DNA from: Akkermansiaceae bacterium
Lineage (GTDB): Bacteria > Verrucomicrobiota > Verrucomicrobiia > Verrucomicrobiales > DEV007
Length of the DNA stretch: 64,000 nucleotides
Assembly: GCA_024233005.1 (NCBI GenBank)
Contig: JACKQE010000015.1
Coordinates: 1 to 64,000, forward strand
Direction: 5' to 3'
In this document: positions 25,756 through 35,069 of the stretch, in pieces
Layout: the number at the start of each line of letters is the position of its first letter
How positions within the stretch are numbered: the first letter of the stretch is position 1
Position numbers and translations under genes: made by a program
Notes under the pieces: model-generated
Databases searched by the model: none
What the model was told of the DNA's origin: nothing
The model's input: only the letters and a program-made list of their open reading frames with translations

Positions 25756-27078
25756 TCAGGATCGCTCTTGCTTGGGCACAGACTCTCTGGCTTCCTGCCC
25801 GGTGGCCAGAGGCACGGAAATCGTAAAGGTCGTCGCAATCCCGGGGCGGCTCCGGACGGCAATGGTGCCTCGGTGGGCTTCGACGGCCCGCCGGACGATC
25901 GAAAGGCCCAACCCAGTACCCTTGACGGATTGCCCGCGATCTTTGCGGACCCGGTAGAATCGTTTGAATACATGGGACAGATCCGCCGCGGGAATGCCGA
26001 CCCCGTCGTCCGTGATCTCGATTTGGTAACGGCCCTGTTCAATCGTGGCGGTGATGGCGACGTGCAGTCCAGGTTCGGGATTCTCCTTGATGGCGTTTTC
26101 CACAAGATTGAAAAAAATCTGATCCCAATAGTGACGGTCTCCGTAGAGCATCGGGGCTTGCTCCGGGAAAAGGACCTTGAGTCGGACCTTCTTCTGCTCC
26201 AGCAGCGGTTGGAGGTGATCCAAGCTGCTGTGGAGACATTCCTGGAGGTCAAAGGCCTCCCGGTTGAGCAGATCCTCGGCCCCTTGGCTTTCCAGCTTGG
26301 AAATGGTGAGCATGTCCTCCACCAGGCGGGAAATCCTCAAGGCATGCTTCCTCATCACAGGCACCGCTTTGGCCGCCATGGCTGAAGAGCTCTGACCGTC
26401 ATCCATCATTTCGAGATATCCGCTGATGATCGACAGCGGCGTTCTCAGCTCATGGGATGCGTTGGCAAGGAAGTCGCGCCGAAGTTGTTCTGTCTCAAGC
26501 TGCAGGGTGATGTCCCGGATCACCAACCAGGCACTGGGGACCCCATGGAAAGATGAGGACAAGGGCTCAGCCTCCACGAGGAACGTGTGCTCCGGTCTTT
26601 CGGCCCGATCCAATGCCCTGCGTTTGATCCGATCCTGGGTCTTGGCTCCCAGATTCAATGCCAAGGCCACCGTGTCGACAATGCGGTGATCAATGCAGAC
26701 TTCGATGAGGCTGCGACCTTCGTGCTCCTGCTCACTGGGGAACATTTGCCGGGCGGCGTCATTGGAAAACCTGATTTCCAAATTTTCATTCAGAATAAAA
26801 ATGGGCTCCGAAAGTTCATGAAGCAGGGCTTCGAGGAGCCGCCGTCGGGCCCTTTCCAGATCACGTTCCAGAACTGCTTCGTCGTGTAGATTGAGCAGCG
26901 AATGGCCCAGTGACTCCAACGCTTCATCATGGTCCCACAATGGAGACATTAGCGCTTCCCGAGTGCCGGACTCCTTTGCCAATCGATCCAATTTCCGGAG
27001 GATCCGCCGAACCCTCAAGAAACGCCACAGCAGAACGGCCAGAGACAATGCCAGGATGACAATGAGGACGGTCTGCAC
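25756..27078 (-). CDS. phoR: PhoR-like sensor histidine kinase
   Basis: A 440-residue kinase: one transmembrane helix (about 2-21), a charged coiled linker, a PAS-like domain (about 85-190, IFILNENLEIRFSNDAA), HisKA with His209 in FLANASHELRTPLS, and a HATPase domain (NLVENAIKE, DDGVGIP, GTGLGLSIV). No periplasmic sensor domain is visible, as in E. coli PhoR, so sensing is cytoplasmic or through partners. It follows the phoB-like gene by 21 bases in an operon. No pst or phoU genes are in the window, so the phosphate role is inferred from similarity. Confidence 0.85.
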   Translation of the reverse strand: MQTVLIVILALSLAVLLWRFLRVRRILRKLDRLAKESGTREALMSPLWDHDEALESLGHSLLNLHDEAVLERDLERARRRLLEALLHELSEPIFILNENLEIRFSNDAARQMFPSEQEHEGRSLIEVCIDHRIVDTVALALNLGAKTQDRIKRRALDRAERPEHTFLVEAEPLSSSFHGVPSAWLVIRDITLQLETEQLRRDFLANASHELRTPLSIISGYLEMMDDGQSSSAMAAKAVPVMRKHALRISRLVEDMLTISKLESQGAEDLLNREAFDLQECLHSSLDHLQPLLEQKKVRLKVLFPEQAPMLYGDRHYWDQIFFNLVENAIKENPEPGLHVAITATIEQGRYQIEITDDGVGIPAADLSHVFKRFYRVRKDRGQSVKGTGLGLSIVRRAVEAHRGTIAVRSRPGIATTFTISVPLATGQEARESVPKQERS

Positions 27079-27099
27079 GGATGGTTGCGGTAGGGGCGA

Positions 27100-27783
27100 T
27101 CACTCGCCGGACAGGGCAAAACGATAGCCGACGCCCCGGATGGTTTCGATGCTGGCCCCCTCGGATCCCAGTTTTTCCCGGAGGCGTTTGATGTGAGTGT
27201 CGAGAGTTCGGGTTTGGATGAGATCGTTATATCCCCAGACTTTTTGGAGGAGTTCCGCCCTCTCCTTGGTGACCCCGGGGGATTCGATCAGAAGCAAAAG
27301 CAGTTTAAACTCAGTTGCCGTGAGATCAATCTCTTCTCCCAGGAGATGCAATTTGAGATGATTTTTATCGAGGCGGAAATTTCCAACTTCCACCACCGTG
27401 GCGCTGGGTGGGGTTTTGGTCCTTCGCAGGACGTTCCGCACCCGTAAAAGGAGTTCTTTGGGACTGAACGGCTTGGTTATGTAATCATCAGCGCCCATTT
27501 GCAGGCCGGCGAGGCGGTCGTCCAATTTTCCCCGCGCGGTCAGCATGAGCACCGGGATTCCGTGGGTGCGGCTGTCACTACGCAAATCGCGGAAGACCGA
27601 AAACCCGTCTTTTTGGGGAAGCATCAGGTCCAGGATGATGAGATCGGGACATTGTTTGCGGGCTAGATGGAGGGCCACCAATCCATCACCGGCCTCCAAA
27701 AGGTCGTAACCTTCCCGCGCCAGGTTCAAGGATACCAGTTCCCGGATATCTTCTTCGTCGTCTACAATCAGGATGGTGGGCAT
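27100..27783 (-). CDS. phoB: PhoB-like OmpR-family response regulator
   Basis: A 227-residue regulator with a receiver domain (IVDDEEDI acidic pocket, phosphoacceptor Asp in LIILDLMLP, Lys in ITKPFSPKEL) and an OmpR/PhoB winged-helix DNA-binding domain (LTATEFKLLLLLI, TRTLDTHIKRLREKL, TIRGVGYRF). It is the first gene of the pair with the kinase at 25756, which should phosphorylate it. Divergent from the cytochrome gene at 27979. Confidence 0.9.
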   Translation of the reverse strand: MPTILIVDDEEDIRELVSLNLAREGYDLLEAGDGLVALHLARKQCPDLIILDLMLPQKDGFSVFRDLRSDSRTHGIPVLMLTARGKLDDRLAGLQMGADDYITKPFSPKELLLRVRNVLRRTKTPPSATVVEVGNFRLDKNHLKLHLLGEEIDLTATEFKLLLLLIESPGVTKERAELLQKVWGYNDLIQTRTLDTHIKRLREKLGSEGASIETIRGVGYRFALSGE

Positions 27784-27978
27784 GAATCAGGTGTCTTCAG
27801 ATTAACATCGAGGACGCGAACTTTCCCTCTGATTTCAGGAAATGAAGGCCTTGGTGCGTGACGAAAATGACACTTTTTCCGGGAAGTTCGGGAGCAAGTT
27901 GACGCGATGTGCCATCTCCACCATATTGGTCTGGTCGAATTTTGGAGCCCATTTTTTGGCATTTGCTATCTTCAAACA

Positions 27979-28602
27979 ATGAATTCCCTCTCTTCAGGCA
28001 GCTTTTTTCCCCTCCTTTTTGGCTTCAATTTCTTCGCCTTGGGTACGCTCGAGCAGGCGGGAGCCACTGATTTTGAGAAGGAAGTCAGGCCCATTCTGAA
28101 GGAAAAGTGCTACAAATGCCACAACGGCCCCAAGGCCAAAAAGGGGCTGGATTTCAGTGATGATGCGACCATCAAAAAGTTCATTGGGGAAGGGGAAGCC
28201 GAAGCCAATCCGATTGTCCCCGGAAAACCGAACAACAGCCTGCTGATCCACAAAGTCAGCTTGCCCCACGACGATCCTGATGCGATGCCCCCGCCGCGGC
28301 GCGGCGCCACTCCTTTGACCCAAGGAGAAATCGATGTGATTGCCAAATGGATCACGGAAGGCGCTAAAATTGAGGGCGGCCCGGCAGCGACGGAACCCGC
28401 CAAACCGGTCATGGCCAAGGCCGATCCGGCCAAAATGCTCGATTGGACCAACAGCGCCGGGAAAACCATCAAAGCAGGCTTCGTCAAGCTGGAGGGCGAA
28501 GCGGTCGTCCTCCGATTGGAATCAGGCATGGAAGTTCCCTATCCGTTGAACCAACTCCACGAGGACAGTCAGAAACAGGCCAAAGATTTGGCACCGCAAT
28601 AA
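27979..28602 (+). CDS. Exported PSCyt1-type cytochrome with SHD1-like C-terminal domain
   Basis: A 207-residue protein with a signal peptide (about 1-28). A planctomycete-type cytochrome C domain follows (DFEKEVRPILKEKCYKCHNG, haem motif CYKCH at 44-48), with the usual GKPNNSLLIHKV and QGEIDVIAKWI segments. After a Pro/Ala-rich linker (about 140-155) comes a domain of about 50 residues (DWTNSAGKTIKAGFVKLEG, ending in a leucine and charged stretch). It resembles the SLA1-homology (SHD1) domain found in many secreted planctomycete proteins. The internal ATG at 27979 is chosen for its signal peptide. It converges with the TPR gene with only 7 bases between stops. Confidence 0.8.
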   Translation: MNSLSSGSFFPLLFGFNFFALGTLEQAGATDFEKEVRPILKEKCYKCHNGPKAKKGLDFSDDATIKKFIGEGEAEANPIVPGKPNNSLLIHKVSLPHDDPDAMPPPRRGATPLTQGEIDVIAKWITEGAKIEGGPAATEPAKPVMAKADPAKMLDWTNSAGKTIKAGFVKLEGEAVVLRLESGMEVPYPLNQLHEDSQKQAKDLAPQ

Positions 28603-28609
28603 ATTTTCC

Positions 28610-31600
28610 TCATCGGGGAATCCACTTCCTTCCGGGCCACCCCAAACGCCCTTTCCAGCGGATCCACCAGGAAGGTTGGAAAGCTGCGGGAATGCGCTCT
28701 ATGTCATCAGGGCGTGCCGAACTCCAAGCGCCCACGGAGCGCCTTAACCGCGAGACTTCATCGCGAAAACCAGGATGGGTCTGCAGCACCGTCAACCGGC
28801 TGACGGCGAGGTCGATCCATTCGGGGGTGACCATCCCGTTCTGGGCCCGGGCCAAATGGACCGCCACAACCAGGAAGTATTCGTCCTCATCACCACGAAG
28901 GTTTTTTAGGATGGGATTCACGTGGGACCACAAGCTGTTTGCTGGTTCTCCGAGGAGATACAAATTCGTCAAGGAGGCCGATTCGAGGGGGTTTTTTTGC
29001 AGCACTTCGCGGTGGATTCTTCGAGCTTCTTCCTGGTTGCCAAGGATTTGTTGGCACCGGGCCAAGTCAAAAAGATAGGGAGCGGATCGGTTTTTGGCGC
29101 AGGCGCGCTTCAAATGTTTGGCTGCTTCCTTGGCGTCGGTATCAATGAGACACCTTCCCAACAAGTGTTCGAACACGGGATTGTCCGGCTCGCGGCGATT
29201 CAAGTCCCTGGCCAGAGCCACGGCCTTAATGCTTTGGCGGCTGATGTTATAGTGAAGGGCCAATCTGGAACCTGTCTCGAGATGGGCCGGGAAACGGGAC
29301 CAGGCCCAGGTCAGAAAGGGCTCCAAAGAAGACAGATAATCAGGCCGACCCAGCACCGTGGCGAACAAATCGAGCAGCAGTGGAGTGCGCTCCTGGTCGG
29401 CCCTGTCGATCAGGAGACGGGCCGCATGGTGAGGGGTGTCACGGATCAGGCTGAGGTATTGCCTGACGGTTCGAGCGGTTGGTTCTCCAGAAAGGAGCAG
29501 AGTTTCCAATTGCGGCAGGGCTGTTTCCGGTGGGCTGTATTGGGCCTTGATTTCGAGGAGACGTGTCGAATCGGGCCAAAATTCCAAGCCAAGTTCACAG
29601 ATCCGGAGAATTTCCGAGGTATCCTCTTCCCGGGTCGCCAGGCTCATGCGGATCTGGAGCACCTGTTCCCGCAGCGTGTCATCCCCTGCGCGGGCGTCGA
29701 TCTTGGCCACGAGCGCCTTGGCGGCGGAAAGATCATCGTTCAAAAAATGACACCGCGCCCGGAGGGTGTCGATGAGTGGAGCCGGAAATCGCGCCTGACT
29801 TTCTTCGATTCTGGCAAAAGCGTCCGTAGTTCCGTAATGTTCGCTGAGATGGAGCACCAATGTCCGGAGATGATCAAAGTCGTAGGGAAATTTTTTCACC
29901 AACCGAACCAGACAGTCGCCCAACGTGGAGAGATCTGCCAAGGCATCCGAAACATCGCGCAACTGTTGCAATGCACCGGGGAGTCCCGGATTGACCTCCA
30001 AGGCGCGCCTGAAAAAGTCGGCCGCGGATGCCAGGTCTTGTTGCCTGTATTTGACGACTCCCATCCGGTAGAGAGCCGAGGAATGCGCCGGATACCGCTG
30101 CAACAATGATTCCAACTCCCGCAACGCTTCCTCCATATGACCGGAGGCTTCATGCAGTAGCACCCGGTTGAACCAAAGTCCGACAAAGCCTTGATAAGTT
30201 GGCAGAAGTCGGTCGCACCACTGCAGGACCAATACCGCGGTGGCCGGCGGGAGCGTCACTTTTTGGCCGGTGAGGATCGAGGTCAGCGTGGTCAGGAACC
30301 AATGCGGGGTGCCCGGCAGTTCTTCTGGCAATATTTCGGAAACCTGGGGGATTGGTCCGTTTTTTCCGGGCAAGAGCGGATGCAACAATCGGAACGCGAT
30401 GAGTTGGGCTCGGGCCTGCCATTCCAAAGCCCCGGTCTGATCTTCCTTTAACAGCGCCGCAAGTGCCTCCGATTGGCGGGAGGGTTCCGACCAGAGCAGC
30501 CGGAGCCAATCTTCTGAGGTCAGATTCGTGCCCGGCGGAGGTGGCGAGACGTCAGGAGGCGACTCAGGGAGGGAAGGTTTATCCAATGAAGGCGTCGGAT
30601 TGATTTCCTCCCCAAGAAGGTCCTCCCCCCGGCGGAGAATCTGAGCGACCAGATCGGAGCGGTTTTGGTGCCCATACCAGTTGGTCAATGCCCAATAACA
30701 TTCCGGGTCTCTGGGAAACCAATCCAGCAACTCGAAAGCAATGCGTTCGTAATGCAGTCCATCCGGGCCATCCTGAAGCGCCTGAGCCAACCCCCAAAGA
30801 AGGCGCCGATCATGGGGATCCTCCTCCTGCAAGAGGGAGAAATGATCGAGATACTCCTGCCAGGAGAGTTGATCGCTCGTCCGTTGCAGCAATTTCTCAC
30901 GGTAGCCCACCGTGCGGGGGGCCAGTTCGATGGCCCGGCGGAGGGAGTGCAAACTTCCCTCAAGGTCTCCCGACTCGGCCAGAATATCACTGCGATGACT
31001 CCAATAGGCTTCCACGCCATTACCAAAAAGCAGAAGACGATCCACGATTCGCAACGCCAGATCCCAGTTGCCTGATGTGCGGGCCTTGAGCAGCGAGAGA
31101 ACCAGTAAGCCCTTTCTCCCGATGGTATGGCTCTGGCTCCGAACCACCTCATCCAGGCTCTCGAGGGTGTCGGCGTGCCAACCGAGCTGCATCAGGGCAC
31201 GAAACCGGGCAATCACATTGGCCTCGGTTCTGCGTCCCAAGGCCTCCATGCGAGATCGGAAGGTCAGCGGGGAGAGAGTGACCCGAACGCCGCTCAGATC
31301 CCTGAGCAATGCTGTCGGGTGATCATCGGGAATCCGTGCCGCCGCCGCTTCGGCGGAGATTCTGTCTCCGTGAAAAACCGCGGCAGCGAGATCCAGTAAG
31401 GCGCCGCCTTCATCGCTGGCCATCGATTGAAGGAGGGTCAAGGCCCTTTCGGAGCTCACTTTGATCAAACCATAGACCGCTCCGTGTAGCTCATATCGGC
31501 TCAAAGCCATCGCTGATGGAACCGCCGAGGGCGCCCAGTGGGAAGGATCCCTCACATAGAACACATCCAAAGAATCGTGGAACCCGCAAAGAATCTCTAC

Positions 31601-32788
31601 GTGGCTGTTGAAGGCCCCTTCGATGACCCCGATCAGGGGAATCCCTGTTTTATCCAAGGCTTCCCGGATCACGGTTGCGTTCAGTGGCACCGGCACGAGC
31701 CGGTAGCCGTGTGATTCGACCCATTCCCGCATCCGCCAGAGTGCGGTGCCATCGCGGCCCTCCATCTCCAGAAAGAGCTGGGCGGGATCAAAACTGTCTC
31801 CCTGGGGATGGGCCGCCATGGCGACGCAGGTAGGCACACATTGATTGCGATTCTGGGCAATGAATGGCAGAGGAATAAACCGGTGGCGGCTGGCTGCGGC
31901 AGTTTCGGTAACAGGCGGAAAAGCAAGGTTGCTGCCGCTGGAAACCTGCAAAGTCCGGGCTTCTTGGCATCGTCCGCTTTCGACCAGCAGGAGGCAGAGC
32001 GTGCGCCGGGCCCAGGCGACGCTGTCGGAGTCGGGCCATTTCGCCAGAATGCCCTCCAGCATAGGCTGGGCCAGATCGTAACGTCCCTCAGAAAACGTGA
32101 ACATCGCGGCGGTCGAGTCGAAGGTGGCATCCTCGTGCCCCAGCGAAGCACCTTTGGCCAGGTGGTGCCGTGCTTCCTCGAGGCGTCCTTGGGTGAGGAG
32201 GCAGTGGACGAGATAACCTCTTGCTCTCAGCCAGCCCGGAGCGAGCTCAACACACTGTTCCGCGAGCGAAATCGCCTCCGGCCACCGCCGCAGTCCCTCA
32301 TAAGCGCAGGATCGATGATACAAAGACAGGGGATCTGTGTTGGCGACAGGGTCTTGTTCCAAAGATTGGAGAATCTCCAGGCTGGAGGTTTCGAAGCCGG
32401 CATCGCCGAGAAGATCTGCAAGCATGCAGGACCATTCGACCCGGTGGGTCTGCCCCCAGGTGCCTTCGAGGGATTCCAACAAGGCAATGCCTTTTCCGTG
32501 CATCTGGCGGATGAGGAGGGATCGGGCATAGTGCAGGCACGTCAACAAATCATCGGGATGATACCGGTAAGCCAATCGGGCCCAAGCGAGGGAACGCTTA
32601 TGACGACCACAAGCCCTTGCCAATTCGACCTGGAGCAGAAAATCGTTGGCAGAAACCACCGCGATACTCCGCCGGAGTTCTTCCGATTGAAATCTGGCAT
32701 CCCGGACTTTCCCGGACAGCAGGAGATCTCGGACCGTCCTCCAGGGCAAGGAAACTTCCGGGATCGTGGTTCGGAGTTCAAAAAGCAT
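28610..32788 (-). CDS. Giant TPR protein with internal C39-like cysteine peptidase domain
   Basis: A 1392-residue protein made mostly of helical tetratricopeptide-type repeats (for example ARGYLVHCLLTQGRLEEARHH, LYRMGVVKYRQQDLASAADFF, VFEHLLGRCLIDTDAKEAA). Residues about 300-430 are different. They resemble a C39-like papain-fold domain: NQCVPTCVAM supplies Gln/Cys, SHVEILCGF the His and VRDPS the Asp, so the catalytic triad looks intact. C39 peptidases cut double-glycine leaders of exported peptides, but many stand-alone C39-like domains have other roles. No signal peptide is seen, so the protein should be cytoplasmic. It lies 93 bases downstream of a KamA-type gene on the same strand. Function is unknown. 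Confidence 0.75.
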   Translation of the reverse strand: MLFELRTTIPEVSLPWRTVRDLLLSGKVRDARFQSEELRRSIAVVSANDFLLQVELARACGRHKRSLAWARLAYRYHPDDLLTCLHYARSLLIRQMHGKGIALLESLEGTWGQTHRVEWSCMLADLLGDAGFETSSLEILQSLEQDPVANTDPLSLYHRSCAYEGLRRWPEAISLAEQCVELAPGWLRARGYLVHCLLTQGRLEEARHHLAKGASLGHEDATFDSTAAMFTFSEGRYDLAQPMLEGILAKWPDSDSVAWARRTLCLLLVESGRCQEARTLQVSSGSNLAFPPVTETAAASRHRFIPLPFIAQNRNQCVPTCVAMAAHPQGDSFDPAQLFLEMEGRDGTALWRMREWVESHGYRLVPVPLNATVIREALDKTGIPLIGVIEGAFNSHVEILCGFHDSLDVFYVRDPSHWAPSAVPSAMALSRYELHGAVYGLIKVSSERALTLLQSMASDEGGALLDLAAAVFHGDRISAEAAAARIPDDHPTALLRDLSGVRVTLSPLTFRSRMEALGRRTEANVIARFRALMQLGWHADTLESLDEVVRSQSHTIGRKGLLVLSLLKARTSGNWDLALRIVDRLLLFGNGVEAYWSHRSDILAESGDLEGSLHSLRRAIELAPRTVGYREKLLQRTSDQLSWQEYLDHFSLLQEEDPHDRRLLWGLAQALQDGPDGLHYERIAFELLDWFPRDPECYWALTNWYGHQNRSDLVAQILRRGEDLLGEEINPTPSLDKPSLPESPPDVSPPPPGTNLTSEDWLRLLWSEPSRQSEALAALLKEDQTGALEWQARAQLIAFRLLHPLLPGKNGPIPQVSEILPEELPGTPHWFLTTLTSILTGQKVTLPPATAVLVLQWCDRLLPTYQGFVGLWFNRVLLHEASGHMEEALRELESLLQRYPAHSSALYRMGVVKYRQQDLASAADFFRRALEVNPGLPGALQQLRDVSDALADLSTLGDCLVRLVKKFPYDFDHLRTLVLHLSEHYGTTDAFARIEESQARFPAPLIDTLRARCHFLNDDLSAAKALVAKIDARAGDDTLREQVLQIRMSLATREEDTSEILRICELGLEFWPDSTRLLEIKAQYSPPETALPQLETLLLSGEPTARTVRQYLSLIRDTPHHAARLLIDRADQERTPLLLDLFATVLGRPDYLSSLEPFLTWAWSRFPAHLETGSRLALHYNISRQSIKAVALARDLNRREPDNPVFEHLLGRCLIDTDAKEAAKHLKRACAKNRSAPYLFDLARCQQILGNQEEARRIHREVLQKNPLESASLTNLYLLGEPANSLWSHVNPILKNLRGDEDEYFLVVAVHLARAQNGMVTPEWIDLAVSRLTVLQTHPGFRDEVSRLRRSVGAWSSARPDDIERIPAAFQPSWWIRWKGRLGWPGRKWIPR

Positions 32789-32881
32789 AGGCTGGGAAGG
32801 AAAACTCTTTCCCTTCCGGCCATGGAACGCAAGTTCCCATTGGGACCGAGCCCGGCTCTTCGATGACTCGGGAAGCGAAGG

Positions 32882-34171
32882 TCAAAAATGGCTCGGGGCT
32901 TCAGGATACTCGAAAACGCGACCTTCGAAATTGCGAAGCACCACGCGTTCATTGTCCCGATGCAGGACATACCCGGGATTCACGGGAATTTTGCCGCCAC
33001 CGCCCGGGGCATCGATCACATACTGGGGAATGGCGTAGCCGGTCGTGTGTCCACGGAGCCCCTCAATCAGTTCCAGACCTTTGGCGACGGGCGCCCTCAG
33101 GTGGCTGGACCCAGTGATCAGATCCATCTGGTAGAGGTAGTAGGGTCGGACACGGCAGCGCAGCAGCTTGTGCACGAGGGTCCGCATCGTCAACAAATCA
33201 TCGTTGACCCCTGCCATAAGAACACTCTGATTTCCCAGAGGAATGCCCGCTCCTGCCAGCCTGCCGAGCGCGTCACGAACTTCCTCGGTCAATTCCCGGG
33301 GATGATTGACGTGCACACTCATCCAGAGCGGATGATACTGCGACAGCATGTCACAGAGCTGAGGGGTGATCCGTTGGGGCAAAAAGATCGGCACCCGACT
33401 GCCGATCCGCAGGAACTCAATGTGTTCGATGGAACGCAGTCGGCTGAGAATCCGATCCAATTTTGCGTCGGAGAAAAGGAGGGGATCTCCCCCGGAAAGC
33501 AGAACATCCCGCACTTCCGTGTGGCTTTCGAGGTAGCGGAAAGCGGCTTCAAAATCGGTTTCCAGCTCTTGTTGCCCCGCCCCGCTGACGACCCGACTGC
33601 GGGTGCAGTAGCGGCAATAGCTGGCGCATCGGTCGGTCACGAGGAACAGCACCCGGTCTGGATAGCGGTGCACCAGTCCCGGCACCGGCATGTGGCTGTC
33701 CTCCCCGCAGGGATCCGCCATTTCATAATCTTCCGTCCACGTTTCCTCGACCCTGGGAATGACCTGTCTCCTGATGGGGCATCCAGAATCGTCCGGATCA
33801 ATTAGATTGAAAAAGTGGGGCGTCACCGCCATCGCCAATTTTGTCCCGCTCAGGAGAATGCCGCTGCGCTCCTCCTGGGTGAGGCGCAGACGTTTCTCCA
33901 CCTGGGCAAGGCTCGTGATCCGGTTTTTCAGCTGCCAATTGGCATCGTTCCACAAATCGGGAGGCACCTCCGACCAGCCTCCCGGAGCATGGGATCGGAA
34001 ATCGTGGTCAGGATGTCGTGCCGCCGGGGCGAGAGTGGGTGCAGTCACTGCGGTGTCAGGTCCGGAAAACTCATTCCTAGTTGCCGGAATGTCAATGGTC
34101 GGCATCACACTGGCACCAATGGTGAACGCTTGCTTCGGGTGATCTGCGTCAGGCAAATGGATGGCGGACAT
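32882..34171 (-). CDS. kamA: KamA-family radical SAM aminomutase (lysine 2,3-aminomutase-like)
   Basis: A 429-residue radical SAM enzyme. The CxxxCxxC cluster motif is CASYCRYC (then TRSR), as in lysine 2,3-aminomutase, and conserved segments include DVLLSGGDPL, HVNHPRELT, NQSVLMAGVND, PYYLYQMDL and YVIDAPGGGGKIP. The family interconverts alpha- and beta-lysine using PLP, whose lysine lies in the GGGGKIP segment. The N-terminal 70 residues are not conserved, so the true start could be at 34105. No beta-lysine acetyltransferase or epmA gene is adjacent. The shared strand with the TPR/C39 gene suggests they may be co-transcribed. Confidence 0.85.
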   Translation of the reverse strand: MSAIHLPDADHPKQAFTIGASVMPTIDIPATRNEFSGPDTAVTAPTLAPAARHPDHDFRSHAPGGWSEVPPDLWNDANWQLKNRITSLAQVEKRLRLTQEERSGILLSGTKLAMAVTPHFFNLIDPDDSGCPIRRQVIPRVEETWTEDYEMADPCGEDSHMPVPGLVHRYPDRVLFLVTDRCASYCRYCTRSRVVSGAGQQELETDFEAAFRYLESHTEVRDVLLSGGDPLLFSDAKLDRILSRLRSIEHIEFLRIGSRVPIFLPQRITPQLCDMLSQYHPLWMSVHVNHPRELTEEVRDALGRLAGAGIPLGNQSVLMAGVNDDLLTMRTLVHKLLRCRVRPYYLYQMDLITGSSHLRAPVAKGLELIEGLRGHTTGYAIPQYVIDAPGGGGKIPVNPGYVLHRDNERVVLRNFEGRVFEYPEAPSHF

Positions 34172-34400
34172 TATGGGGGTTTGAGGGGGAAATCCTTACG
34201 ACGCCGTAATTCCAAGAACCTTACTCGTGCCCCAAGGTTCATCCACGGTCCGATTTTAGGCCCAGAGCTCGATATTTTGAGGAAATTGACGCCAAGAACA
34301 CGAAACAGTGGACGCTGGTTTGACAGAAGGCGTTTCCAGCAAATATTGCAGAGCCCCGAGCAGATGCACAAGGCGGGGATTGCAGACACTTTGCCCCAGC

Positions 34401-35045
34401 ATGACTTTTGAGTCCCTCAGAGAATTGATCAAGCCGCCATGGTTTGATCTTATCCGTACGTTGAAGCGAGTGCCGAACCGCTCTCTGCAGGAACTTTCGG
34501 ACGATCTCGGAATGACTCCGCCGGCACTGAAAAAACATTGCCGAGCCTTGGAAGATCTGGGTTACCTGTCTCTGGGGAAGCGACTTGGGGATGGAGCGCG
34601 CTCCGTCAACACCTACCGGTTGACGGAAAAAGCCGATGAATTATTCCCTGAAGCGGGGGCCGAAGTCCTGCACAGCCTGATCAAGGCCACGGAACTGCAG
34701 TTTGGTTCCAATGCCCCGGAAAAACTCATGTTTGGGTATTTCCAGGAAATGACCGCCCATTATCAGCGCAAAATGAAATCTGCCACCTCGGTGGCGGACC
34801 GGGCCTCCATACTGGCCAAACTGAGAGACGAAACAGGTCACGTTTCCACCTGCTCCTACGACCCCAAGCTCGGGTTGAGGATCATTGAGCAGCACAATCC
34901 TCTCCAATCCATCTTTGAAAAGTATCCGACGTTGGAGCGGATGGAGCAAATCATGTTCGAAAGAGTTCTGGGGCGCCCCGTGCGGCGGCATTCCGAGCGA
35001 AGTCAGGGCGGGCGCCACATCGTCTTCGAAATCGAAACGCTCTGA
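34401..35045 (+). CDS. COG2345/SufR-like winged-helix regulator lacking cluster cysteines
   Basis: A 214-residue regulator. The N-terminal winged helix (RTLKRVPNRSLQELSDDLG, then a recognition helix and GYLSLGKRLG wing) is followed by a helical domain and a C-terminal segment. That segment aligns by eye with SufR-type regulators (RIIEQHNPLQSIFEKYPTL, then FERVLGRPV). In SufR this segment carries cysteines that bind an iron-sulphur cluster (for example the NCP motif); here the corresponding positions are HNP and others, so no cluster is expected. The ATG at 34401 starts the conserved part. It is divergent from kamA and lies 24 bases ahead of the PHP gene, which it may control. Confidence 0.7.
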   Translation: MTFESLRELIKPPWFDLIRTLKRVPNRSLQELSDDLGMTPPALKKHCRALEDLGYLSLGKRLGDGARSVNTYRLTEKADELFPEAGAEVLHSLIKATELQFGSNAPEKLMFGYFQEMTAHYQRKMKSATSVADRASILAKLRDETGHVSTCSYDPKLGLRIIEQHNPLQSIFEKYPTLERMEQIMFERVLGRPVRRHSERSQGGRHIVFEIETL

Positions 35046-35069
35046 ACCATCGGGGGATAGGAATCCCAC

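Noticed and set aside
25432..26252. Long minus-strand extension of a frame over phoR
   Set aside because: The long version overlaps the kinase out of frame; only its last 88 codons (25323-25589) have a signal-peptide pattern and are kept as a low-confidence call.
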